Assembly (NCBI RefSeq): GCF_020921035.1
Contig: NC_063158.1
Span: 6,492,001 to 6,556,000 of the forward strand
DNA from: Rhodamnia argentea
Taxonomy: Eukaryota; Streptophyta; Magnoliopsida; Myrtales; Myrtaceae
Direction: 5' to 3'
DNA: 64,000 nucleotides
Shown here: piece after piece, positions 25,851 through 36,505 of the stretch
How positions within the stretch are numbered: position 1 is the first letter of the stretch
Layout: each line of letters starts with the position of its first letter
Translations under genes and position numbers: made by a program
Notes under the pieces: generated by a model
What the model was told of the DNA's origin: nothing
The model's database searches: none
Seen by the model: the letters and a program-made list of their open reading frames with translations, nothing else

Positions 25851-27024
25851 TAAACTTCGGTAGATTAACAATGTCGTTGGAGTCTTAATGATAATCCTAT
25901 GAAAAACCAAGTTATTTTGCAAACTAGTTTATTTAGGAATCATGAGATTTTTTGTTTTAAATATCTGTCTATTTAGGAACATCGAACTTCAATTCTTTGA
26001 AATAAAAGGAAAACTAAATCTGAATTGGGGAGGTTTTAGAGATGGAATTAATTGGTTTGTATGGTCAATATCCTTTATTATGATTCTATCCCTCATCTGA
26101 CATCGTACCACGATAGGCCTTGAAAGTTACTAAGAAAAGATTTATGTCCAAAAATAACTATTGGGTTCCTTTATGCGCAAAAATAGATAACAAGATATTT
26201 TGAAAACTCCCCTATAAATTTTGGGAGTTTTCTGTCCCTCTCCCTATCTCTCTATCTGTCTTTTTTTTTGGATCTGCTTGCTTGCTTCAGTGCTTGCTCC
26301 ATATAGCAGAGCGCTCTACTGCCTTCAGCGTGTTCGGCTAATAATGTCAAGGTGATTTTGTAATCAACTAGGATTTCATTTGCGGGTTCTCTCTCTCGAT
26401 CTTGCAGTACTCTTTTGTTTCGATCAAGAAACGTATCCGTGATTTACAATGCATTTTCTGTATTCATCCAACATGCTGTTATTATCTTTACACTGCGATA
26501 GGATAAGATAATAGCTATTGAAGAGGGAAACCTCGATATGTGTTTTTCATTAATGTTGATGAGCCACTGGTTGTGCTTGTGCTTTGATATTATGATAGAC
26601 TCATTTTTTTTTTTTTATTTTATGAAATGAGCGAGTCACGGATTATAGCAAGTTGGTTTATTTTTCAGATTTTACCTATTTTTATGTATTCTTCTTCATG
26701 TAAAATGAAAGTTTTTTAACCAAAAAAAATGAAAGTTTTCTTTTTGGCAAAACAAAAATTAAGAATGGTTGATTTTCGGTCCAATCCCAACCGACCCACT
26801 GACATAAAATTCCGTACAATCTCTCTCTTTCTTCCTGTCTCTCTCTGTGTTTCTGAGATGAAACGAAGTGGGCTGTGTCAAGTGTGCTCCAGTTTCCTCG
26901 TGGCCAGAGAGAGAGAGAGGGAGAGAGAGAGGCAAAGCGGAGAAGTCGATGAGACTGTAACGGCGGCCCGCGTTTTCCTGGTCAAACACAGAAGTTCTTG
27001 CCACTCGGGAACTCCCCCACCTCT

Positions 27025-28211
27025 CTCTCCCTCTCTCTCTCTCTCTATAAAAAAAGCTTCTCTGCCTCTTACATCTTCATCCCCCCCCTCACACAATCTC
27101 ACAGTACAAAGCGATAACGCACTTGCAGAGTGGCACTTGCAGGTGCGTGCTTCTCTCTCTCTCTCTAATTCAATCTCACCGTCTTGTTCGAGTCCGGTGA
27201 TGGGCTTGTCTCAAGTTTGCAACTTTACCCGTCGCCACTCTGCAATTCGTGATCTGATTTCTGCTGTCATGTCGCAGATACGCTTTTCTCTTTCATGGCT
27301 TCCTGTTACTTCTTTTCTTCTTTCCATTTTTTGTTTTTAACTTGGCGTCGGTCCGTGTTGAGGATCTGTTCACCGCCCGGAGACTTTTTCCAAGCCTTTC
27401 CTTGAAAGTTCGTTGGTTTTCTTTTACTATGCTTTCTTGTCATTATCATCGTTGATTTTTGAGCCTCCAAGTCTAATCTCGAGTTGATTTATGGGGCAAT
27501 CAGTTTTTTCTGGAACCTCCTACTAATAGATGCTTATTCTTAATTGGTTCTCAACTTCAAGTTTGCTTCGAACCGTGTCATCCTCGCTTTTCGTTTCTCG
27601 GAAACTTCTTGTAGTCGTCTTAGTTGACTAGCGTCAAAAGCGAGGCTAGAACTCGACTTGCTTCCCCGGAACTTCTTACTGAAAACTGATTACTTATAGC
27701 TCAGAGCACTCTGGTTCAATCATCTTGCTCGGCACTTCTCTCGATCTTTCTTCTTCACTTTGTTCCTCTACTCGCAGTCCGCCGCCCGCCCTGTTCTCTT
27801 GAGCTCTCTTTCGCCATCTGCTTTTGGAAAAGAAAGACATTCGTACACTTTCATTGTTTCGCTGCACTAACTCTAGGCTGAGGTAGTACAGGTACACGCA
27901 TGTTCAATGATTGTCATGTTATCTGTTTCCTGTTCTGTGTCTGTTTCTGATCTGCAAATATGCAAGAAGTCCGAGTACGACAGCTCTTTTTAGCACACTA
28001 GAACCATGCCCATGTTTTCATTCTTCCGTGAAGCTTTGTTTCACTGGGCCACCGGCTGCTATTGTCTGCTTGAAGTCCTGAATTTCTTTTGTATGATCAA
28101 TCTGCAACAACTGCTTGTGCTGACATTTCTTTGTTGTACCAGATTAGAGATTGGTTTTTCTTGTTCAGTTTCTCATGTTCTGCTTCATGTTACAGTCCAA
28201 GGTTGGTGAAC
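27025..28211 (+). promoter_or_regulatory. JAR1 core promoter, 5'UTR and probable 5'UTR intron
   Basis: A CT run (27025-27045) leads into TATAAAAAA at 27046-27055. The expected start of transcription is then near 27080. A good donor context (TTGCAG|GTGCGTGC, GT at 27143) and an acceptor (TTACAG at 28190-28195, 16 bases before the start codon) suggest a non-coding first exon and a leader intron of about 1.05 kb. Other (GA)n and (CT)n runs lie at 26907-26930 and 27150-27165. The promoter and TATA are seen directly; the intron is inferred. Confidence 0.55.
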
Positions 28212-30666
28212 ATGTTGGAGAAGATGGAAGGAATCGACCTCAACAGAGTAATAGAAGAATTCGAGGCGATGACCAGAGACGCCGGGAGAGTCCAGAAAGA
28301 GACCTTGAAGAGGATCCTAGACGAAAACGGCAACTGTGAGTATTTGCTGAATCTAGGTCTTGATGGCAGAACAGACCTCGAGAGCTTCAGGGCTTGTTGC
28401 CCCATTATTACTCACAAGGACTTGGAGTATTACATACAGAGAATTGCTGATGGCGACTCTATCCCTATACTCACAGGAAGACCCATTACAACTATTTCAT
28501 TAAGGTAGCAGAACATGTATGCTTAAGCTCACCTGAAGTCTAGTTAAATAATTAATCCATAGCCGTCTGATGAAGTTAACATAATGCTTTTACAGTTCTG
28601 GTACTACACAAGGAAAGCCGAAATACGTCCCCTTCAATGACGAGTTGCTCGATACTACCATGCAGATTTTTCAGACTTCTTTTGCCTTTAGAAACAGGTA
28701 TAACTTTCGGAAGGGATTCTTGGGTTATGTTTCATTTGTCCTTGGTTATCCTTACTGAGCTGACCGTGGAGAAATGCAGTGTTCTTTTAGTAAATTATGC
28801 TAAAGCCGAACTCTTGTTTAGTTCTTTAAGTGAACCATTCGGTTTTTTGTTTAATTCTTGCAACTGTTCATTCGCCGCTATTGTTCTCGATCATCCTGTT
28901 TTGGAACCTTGCTCGAATCCGTTATGGATACAACAGATATGGTCTCGCCGCAGTTTAGATTGCATTACCTTAAAGATGATGTCTTTGCTGCAGGGACTAC
29001 CCAATCGAAGGTGGGAAGGCCTTGCAGTTCATATATAGCAGCAAGCAATTCAAAACAAAAGGTGGTCTTGCTGCGGGCACTGCTACCACCAACCTGTTCC
29101 GTAGCTCGCAATACAAAAGTACAATGAAGGCAATGCAATCACAGAGTTGCAGCCCTGACGAAGTGATATTTGGTCCCAATTTCCACGAATCCCTGTACTG
29201 TCATCTCTTGTGCGGGCTTCTTTATCGTGAAGAGGTACAATTTGTGTCGTCCACGTTTGCTCACAGCATCGTCCATGCATTTCGAACATTTGAGCTAGTT
29301 TGGGAGGAACTATGCCACGTGATACGTTGTGGGGAGCTCACCAGCAGAATTACCGCTCCGTGCATCCAGGCAGCTATGTCGAAGTTGCTCAAGGCGGACC
29401 CGGCCTTGGCTGATCTGATACACAAGAAGTGCTCGGGATTGATTAACTGGTATGGATTGATACCGGAGCTTTTCCCAAATGCTAAGTACATCTATGGGAT
29501 CATGACGGGATCAATGGAGCCTTACTTGAAAAAGTTGAGGCACTATGCAGGGGGACTACCTCTGTTAAGTGCTGACTATGGTGCATCTGAAGGGTGGATC
29601 GGGGCAAATGTTAATCCAGAGTTACCTCCTGAATTGGCTACTTTTGCCGTTCTCCCTAATATTGGATATTTCGAATTTATCCCCTTAAAAGAGTGTACTG
29701 ATATGCTTGAGCCGAAGCCGGTGGGTCTAACTGAAGTGAAGGTTGGTCAAGAGTATGAGATACTCATTACCAACTCTGCAGGTACTTAGTTATTCGTTGT
29801 TTCCTTCTACTTTAGTTTTCCCTGCTACTGCGTTTTCTTATATGAACAGTAGATATAAATTGATGCCTTTAGTTATGAACCGGCTCTTTGTGGCTAAATA
29901 TGAAAAGTTGTAGATAAGATGTGCTTCTCATGCTGTCATACACATCCGCAACGGTCGTGTTGTCTTGTCACTCGAAGTGATTTTAAGTTGTGAAGAAGCT
30001 GCTTCAATGAACTGCCCTTTCAGTTCATTCATATGCGCTTGAAGCCAATGCTTGGTGTTGTTTCTGTCCTGAAGTTCAATAAGTTAAATCTTCTGTTTTT
30101 TTTTTTTTTTCAATTTGATGCATGCAGGATTTTACAGATATAGGCTCGGAGACGTAGTGAAGGTGGTGGGCTTTCACAACTCGACCCCGGAACTCCAATT
30201 CATATGCAGGGGAAATCTCTTGCTCACCATCAATATCGACAAGAACACAGAGAAGGACTTGCAGCTTGCGGTTGAAGCAGCGGCCAATCTGCTGGCGGAA
30301 GATAAACGCGAACTCGTGGATTTCACCAGCCACGTCGATCTATCGAAGGAACCTGGCCACTATGTGATATTCTGGGAAATTAATGGAGAAGCAAGCGACG
30401 ACAGGTTAAAGGAATGTTGCAATTGCTTGGACCGGTCATTTGTTGATGCGGGCTATGTTAGTTCGCGCAAGGTCGAGTTGATAGCGCCGCTTGAGCTGAG
30501 AGTCCTGAGGAGGGGGACCTTCCAAAAAATCCTGGACCATTTCTTAGAACTAGGAGCTGCTGTCAGCCAATTCAAAACCCCAAGATGCGTAGGGCCTTCG
30601 AACGATGCTGTCCTGCAGATCTTGTCTGGAAATGTTGTCAAGAGCTACTTTAGTTCCGCTTTTTAA
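28212..30666 (+). CDS. JAR1: Jasmonoyl-L-amino acid synthetase, JAR1/GH3.11-type (four coding exons)
   Basis: GH3-family acyl-acid amido synthetase. The JAR1 subgroup adenylates jasmonic acid and conjugates it to isoleucine, giving the active hormone JA-Ile in the cytosol (family knowledge). Exons: 28212-28504, 28596-28697, 28994-29781 and 30128-30666. All introns are GT-AG, phases fit, and the total is 1722 nt (573 aa), against about 575 aa for Arabidopsis JAR1. Start MLEKMEG matches the JAR1 start MLEKVE, and the end SYFSSAF matches its SYFSTAF. Visible nucleotide-binding motifs are SSGTTQGKP (98-106), YGASEGW (327-333) and YRYRLGDVV (397-405). The serine mutated in the classic jar1-1 allele lies in the first motif and is kept here. 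[14 protein letters not shown] and CCNCLDR segments also favour GH3.11 over the auxin-conjugating GH3s. No disruption is seen, and an ATG further upstream is not needed. Confidence 0.95.
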
Positions 30667-31451
30667 TTAAGCGAAATCCTTAAGATTTGATCTCATTTTT
30701 TAGTTCTGGATTTATCCGAATCTGTATATGGCATCAGTTGTTATGTGATTCTCCTTCCCAAATGCAAGTCCTAATCATAATGAATGCATCTGAATTTTTC
30801 AAAGTGCAGTACATTGCATTAACTATGATGGTTTTTGTTATGGTTCCGCATGGAAGAGGCACCTAGCTGACATTGTCCATCACTGCATTACTCGTCTTCG
30901 TGCTGAAAACAAAAGAAAACTAACGATTCTGCGTTTATCCCGCTTTAACTTTCTTACTCTTCTCTTTGCTTCGGAAGCTTGCTATGTCTGTCCAAGGTCA
31001 TCCGACGGCGAAGTCTAATATATCCTATTATTGGTAATCCTGATCTGCAGATGCCAATCTCTCTATTCATACAATTCAAATTCCCTAGGGAAAAATTTCG
31101 AGATAGAGTACAAGCTTCCCAGTTCTGGAAGCTCATATCAGCTTTAACAACATACAATACATTAGTCCAACTCTTCGCATGAGCAAGGTGGAGTCCATGT
31201 TCTAAACTGTTGTAAATCGATGGACTCTGTGTTGTCATTTTGTCCATTGTTTAATGTTGGGAAGCCTGTCTAGAAGCTAATGACAAGGACAGCGGGCTAA
31301 TATTTTTAGCGACCGGATCTGTCGTTTTCTTCAACAACTCTGAGACACCTTACCTGGCCCCATCGTGAAGGACAGAGAAACTTGTTCCGGTACATGTCGT
31401 GATGGCACGAAATCACCTTCATTGCGATGCAAAAGCTTGTGGGAACTTTTC
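30667..31451. other. JAR1 3' region and spacer
   Basis: The JAR1 3'UTR should occupy the first few hundred bases (AATCATAATGAATG near 30773 is a weak polyadenylation context). The rest is spacer ahead of the next gene. No ORF with support is seen. Confidence 0.5.
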
Positions 31452-31871
31452 ATGGAAGGCAAAGAGATGATAAGAGCAAGAGCAGAAGAAACTGAAGTCG
31501 AAGATGGGGAAGCATTGAAAGTATGGGACTGCGGGAGCCCCTTGTACGATGCCTTCGAATTGGTGTCACTCACTCAGGTCATAGAGAGACATCTCATGAC
31601 TTTCCCTTGCAGCCGGAAATCGAATTGGCAAGACAACCCTGCTCGTGTTGCGCCGGCGTCTTGTGCTGAGGATGCGAACGAGTTGTGTAAAGTTCCGTCC
31701 TGGCGAGAAATTGTGAGGAAGAGGATGTGGAAGAGGCTCAGAACGAGCGGTCATGGCAAGGAAGACCCGAAGGAGCTGAAAGTTGGTCCTAATCATGGCT
31801 TCTCTTATAGGATAATGTGGGCGAAGATCGTTCGACATAAGCGAACCGAAACAGGTTACTTGCATAGTTGA
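31452..31871 (+). CDS. Small single-exon plant protein of unknown function (139 aa)
   Basis: The frame is open upstream to a GTG at 31365, but the first ATG is at 31452, so the protein is taken as MEGKEMIRARAEE onward. It contains VWDCGSPLYDAFELVSLTQV followed by IERHLMTFP, a block I associate from memory with short uncharacterised plant proteins having an acidic N-terminal part and a basic tail. Then follow a Ser/Ala linker and a basic C-terminal half (WREIVRKRMWKRLR). No signal peptide, membrane segment or catalytic motif is visible. Its 0.8 kb spacing from JAR1 on the same strand is probably incidental. The codon pattern looks coding; function is unknown. Confidence 0.65.
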   Translation: MEGKEMIRARAEETEVEDGEALKVWDCGSPLYDAFELVSLTQVIERHLMTFPCSRKSNWQDNPARVAPASCAEDANELCKVPSWREIVRKRMWKRLRTSGHGKEDPKELKVGPNHGFSYRIMWAKIVRHKRTETGYLHS

Positions 31872-33089
31872 TTGCGAATTTTCCTCTTCTGTTCCCTCAG
31901 CAGTTTATCTTCTTGCCAATCTTCATGATTGTCACATAAAGAAGTCGACAGCGTCTCCCTCTCTCTTTCAAATCTCTGTTCCTTCCTAGCTTGCAACATG
32001 TTCTCTTGTGTGTCGCGCTCATTCCATCCATCTTGTTGACAATGGAAGACTCTTTCTGTGTATTTTCTGAAGGTACGCAATAGACATAGATTACCGCCAT
32101 TGCCGACTCTCTGCATAATCTTCCGATCCACTTGAACTATTCAGAACAGATACCGGCTTTGGTCATTCAGGTTTTGCATAGAGTATGATAAGAAGAACGA
32201 CCCTTTTGCATCATATCATCGACGGATAATGTGATCTGGAGTTGTTTAACAATGTCTTTCGAGCCTTCAACGGATGCCGAGTGTGCTGATGCTAAGGCTA
32301 TGCTGAATCATTTACCTGTCGTTAGCCACTACTGTTCAAGCAGGGTACTTTGTGTTTATCTGTGATGTATGCCAGAGCCATTCCCCTGTTCCGTTGAACA
32401 AAACCATCGGTTTTCTATTTTCTTTTTCTTTTTTTAAAATTTTCCGCATTTGGTCAACTGAATTTTTTTGTCAGATATGATAAAGTCGGATAGGATATAG
32501 ATCGAATATTATTACGATGGGATATATAATATCTTATATACAGTATTTGGTAGAGACTGTACAGGATTAAACACAGACATAAACGCGACCGATCGAAATC
32601 TCAATCTTTTGAAACCTCATTCCTCTGTTTTAAGTATGAAACACGATCTTCTCCCTTTTCGCATTTCTTCCCAAAAAAAATTGGCTCCTTCTTTATCACT
32701 TTCTTGGACCTAGTCGCAAGTCTCACATTGAGGTCTAGAGCCGTCAGACCATGTCAATCCAACCGGTCTAGATAGAGAGAGAGCGAGACAGATGGGGACG
32801 ATGGCTAGGCGGCGCTCCGACGTCAAACGGCGATGGAGCTTGCGGGCCGTTCTTCGACTGTGGAGCTTGGCGGTACGATAAGACCGCCATGGACAGGATC
32901 ATTGCTTGGTGCACTGTTGCTCTTTTTCTCCTCCATGGATGGATCTCTTACGGTTTCAGAAAAAAATGGCTTTTCCTCCTCCATTATCTCTTTGCTGAGG
33001 ATTTTTCCTTTTTATCCGGATAATTTTACATCTAATTCGTAGTTATATCCGGTCTTCCAAACATGTTAATTTCCGTGATGATTAGTAGA
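31872..33089. other. Intergenic, no gene recognised
   Basis: Short open frames around 32250-32390 and 32793-33042 have no recognisable motif. A GTCTCACATTGAGGTC word at 32716 resembles LTR-like repeats elsewhere in the window. Confidence 0.45.
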
Positions 33090-33735
33090 TGTCGAAAGCT
33101 ATTAATAGAAAAGTTACCAATGACTTGATATCCTAGTTACTCTCCGGTAATTACCAACATCTCAAGCTTACCCACTCTTATACGATTTTGCTAATATTTA
33201 CTTGGCGACTTCCCGACTTTTTTGTTTAATTAAATTGTCAACAAGTTCAAAGTTTCCAACTATCATTTGAGTTACTTACGAACATTTATTCAATTTTTCG
33301 AAAAATATCGAATTTTGTTATCACACCGACTTTTATTCGTTTTTCTTCCAAAATGCCTTAAATTAATGAACTCTTATATAATTTAACTAACCTTTATTTG
33401 TGTTGTTCACCAGCTTTTCTATCATTAGGTAATCAACTAATTTGGTTTGCCAACACTCGCTTGAGTTTCCAACTTTTATTTTCATTGAATGTCAACCCAC
33501 TACATTTTTCAATTACAAATTACCGATCTTAATCACAGTTACGGCAATTTTTTCTTCCATTAAGATACCAATTAGTTTTACTTTGTTAACTCTTAATTGA
33601 GTTAGTTGCTCGCGTTTATTTGAATGTGTTAAATTATCAAGTTCTCTTAGCTCAGACAAGAAAAAAATTCTCTGATCTTCTATAAATTTCGACTTACTTT
33701 TCTTATCAATGCCTTCCGTCAATCAACCGTTAAGG
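33090..33735 (-). repeat. TTGGTAA-type repeat in inverted orientation
   Basis: It has the same style as 21575-22385 but read on the other strand (TTACCAA, GGTAATTACCAAC, ATTTGAGTTACTTACG). A shorter piece lies at 35040-35370. Non-coding. Confidence 0.45.
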
Positions 33736-33939
33736 TTTCATTTTTGTGCGGAGAATATTCTGTCGAAGAACACTTTCCTTAATTTCTGATGTTTGGATCA
33801 TTTTGGAAAATCATTCAACCGACAACTTATGCTTAAATTCAGAAAAAACAAAAATGATCTCCTTTTTGAAGAATCAGAAATCATTTTCCTCCTTTTTGTT
33901 GATGCTTTGTGCAGAAACCTTGGCACTCGGGCATGAAAC

Positions 33940-34480
33940 CCAGACGCCTGGGCACGGGTACCTAGCTCACGCACCGAAGTCATTGGCGCCTTTGAGTTTG
34001 ATCCACCAATAGCTGGGCCTAGGTCCCTCGAGAATGGGCCAGAGATGCTCGTGCCCTAGTCCTTGGCGGCCATGCCCAACTACCCGGCTCCCATGCCAAA
34101 ATCATCCGCATCCAGGCCCAAGCTCCCGGCTCCTATGCCAGGGCCTAGGTCCACAGAAGCTGGACCGGGATCCCTGTGGCCATGCCCAAGTCCCCGACTA
34201 CCGTGCCTGAGTCCTCGGTGACCATGCCCATGATCTCGGTGGCCGTGCTCGGGTCCCCGACGGCCATACTTGAGTACCTGGCTCCCCGTTCATAAGTCAC
34301 TGGTGCTCAGGAGCCGAGTTCGTTGAGGCTTAGCCCAAGTCCATAATGGCTGTGCCAAAGTCTCTCGAGGGCGGGCCCAAGACCTCGATGCCTGTGTAAG
34401 GCCTCGACGGCCGTGCCCAAATACCGGTCTCTTGGCCTAAGTTATCAGCGTTTTGACGTAACGACAATTCTTAAGCTTTG
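33940..34480 (+). repeat. GC-rich degenerate tandem repeat, second locus
   Basis: Units of about 25-40 bases with GGCCATGCCC, AAGTCCC, GGTCC and CTCGGTGGCC words, of the same style as 14550-15085. A further short array lies at 34625-34835, separated by 140 bases of AT-rich DNA. The ORF at 34539-34862 runs through that array and is not regarded as a gene. Confidence 0.6.
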
Positions 34481-35531
34481 GAAGAGTACTCGGATGGGAG
34501 CACTACCAAAATAAATGACCTCTTGAGAAAGTACATGCTTGTATGCCAATGAAAAAATCGTGAGACTCGGTATAAGACAGGTCAAAATGCATAATAACTC
34601 AAGTAAGTTAATCCACGAATATCATATCGAACTTGGGTCCATCGAGACCGGGCCTAGTTCCTCGACTATCAGCCGGGTGCTTGCGGCTCCCCGTGCCCGG
34701 GTCCTAGCTCTTGTGCCTAAGCCATCGTCGCCCGGGCTCATGTTCATCAAGGCTAAGACCGGGTCTCTAGTGCCCACGATCGGGTTCCCAGCAGTTGGGC
34801 TCGAGAAACCCCGACGGCTAGGTATTCCTTATATAACTCAAATAGTACGTCATTTTAGGTAAATAAAATTAAGTTTTCCTTTCCAAATGATGGAAAATAA
34901 TTTCCATCTCATTTTCATATTTCAGACAAAAACAAAAATGATTTGAAATATATTTTCTAGAAATGTCCATTTTTTTTTTGCGAAATTAACGTACCTTAAA
35001 TAATCAATAGAGTTCTCATTTCTATTTGCCTTGTTTATCAATTTTTTTTTTATGATTGAATTACCGACTAGTTTTGCACGGCTGTTTACTTATTAAGTTA
35101 CCAACACTTATTTGATATATATATATTTTTTAAATTATTGAGATTTCTCTCATCCATAAAATTACTTTCCATTTGTAATTACCAACTTCTACTTAATTTT
35201 CTTACTAACACTGTAAATTACCAGTTAGTATATAAAATTACCAACCTATACTCGAGTGCCTCATCAATTTTTTTCCCTTGAGTAAGCAAATCGATTTTAA
35301 AAAAAAAAATGGCAACTTAAAAGAATCAATAAATTTGATAACCAACTCAAATGAGAGGTGGCAACTCATTGGAAGATTGCTTTGAGAAAGAAGATCAAAA
35401 TTCAAGGTGGACGTGATCTGGGTAGTAAATTCTACTTCCTCGAGGAACTCCTTTTTCTTACAGGTCGAAGCATTTTGACTTCACCGACCAAAATGACTTG
35501 TTGAAACATAAAATAAACACAATTTTTACGT

Positions 35532-35740
35532 TCCGTTTGTTTCGTGAAAAATGAATGATTTAAAAAATATTTTCCTAAACTTGATCACTTGCATTTTTCA
35601 CAAAAATAAATAAACGAAAAATGGTCCTTATCCACAAAATATTTGTACATAGATTGTTGTCGATATTAAAAATATTTTTTATTAACTAATCATTTCAAGC
35701 GATACAATCTATTATTTTTGAAAAATTTATTATCAGACCT
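35532..35740 (+). mobile_element. MITE remnant of the CCGTTTGTTTC family
   Basis: The left end TTCCGTTTGTTTCGTGAAAA followed by ATGAATGATTT matches the ends of 56522-56754. The interior shares the words ACTAATCATTTCAAGCGATA and GAAAAAT. The right terminal repeat is lost. Confidence 0.5.
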
Positions 35741-36332
35741 AAGCCTATTATACAGATGCTAATTATGTCTTAACCTTTTTTTAAAATTTTACCAATTTAG
35801 TCTATCCCTTGGCTCGAAATTTCAATGTAGTCCTTCTGTTCAATTTTCTTCAAAAGTCGGTGACGAGGCGGTCCAATCCTTGCCGGTGCTATTTCGGCGA
35901 AATTGGTTGGAATGACTATATTGAATTTTATATACAAAGGTTTTTGACTAAATTGACATTAGTTCCATAAGTTTATGATTGATTGGATAATTTCTATCCG
36001 ACCAAAAACTCAAATGGTGAGGTTTTGAGGTTTCAAGCAAAAAATAAAAACATATGATTTACTTCATGATCAGCCATCGATTCTCTGCTAATTCTTAAAG
36101 ACTTTTTTAGCCTAAAAACTCTAATGAAATGCATGTCATGTTTTTTTGTCCTTCATCAGTAATTGGGTTAAATGTAAACAAATCAACAACAACGAAACAA
36201 AAATGCATAAGGGCACGCCAACCCAAAAGATAATCCAACCTAGCATGCAGCGAAACCAGGCTTATATTCCACTCGATGCGAAAAATGAACGGTTGAAATT
36301 CTTTTTTCTGAAAAGGATATTTCGTATTGCTT

Positions 36333-36505
36333 AAAATAATTAATCAATGAAATATAGTTGCATTATTTATAATAATTTGTGTCTAAATATTTTGGTGAAC
36401 GGCGAAAATAATTTTCGTTCATTATTTATGTAAGTGATATAAGCTATCGTTTTCAAAAAATATATATTTTTCATATCATTCATTTTTCGCGAAACAAATC
36501 GAACC
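36333..36505 (-). mobile_element. MITE remnant of the CCGTTTGTTTC family, inverted
   Basis: The right end reads CATTCATTTTTCGCGAAACA then AATCGAACC, the reverse complement of the family's terminal sequence. Interior words (AAGTGATATAAGCTATC) match other copies. The left end is weak. Confidence 0.5.

Noticed and set aside
27185..27195. GTTCGAGTCC resembling a tRNA B box
   Set aside because: No matching A box or cloverleaf around it; it lies in the JAR1 leader region.
26729..27340. ORF of 203 codons upstream of JAR1
   Set aside because: It reads through the promoter, GA/CT runs and 5'UTR; low-complexity Ser/Arg/Glu content.
28637..29127. ORFs overlapping JAR1 introns
   Set aside because: They are other frames across the real exon-intron structure, whose phases and GT-AG borders fit JAR1 exactly.
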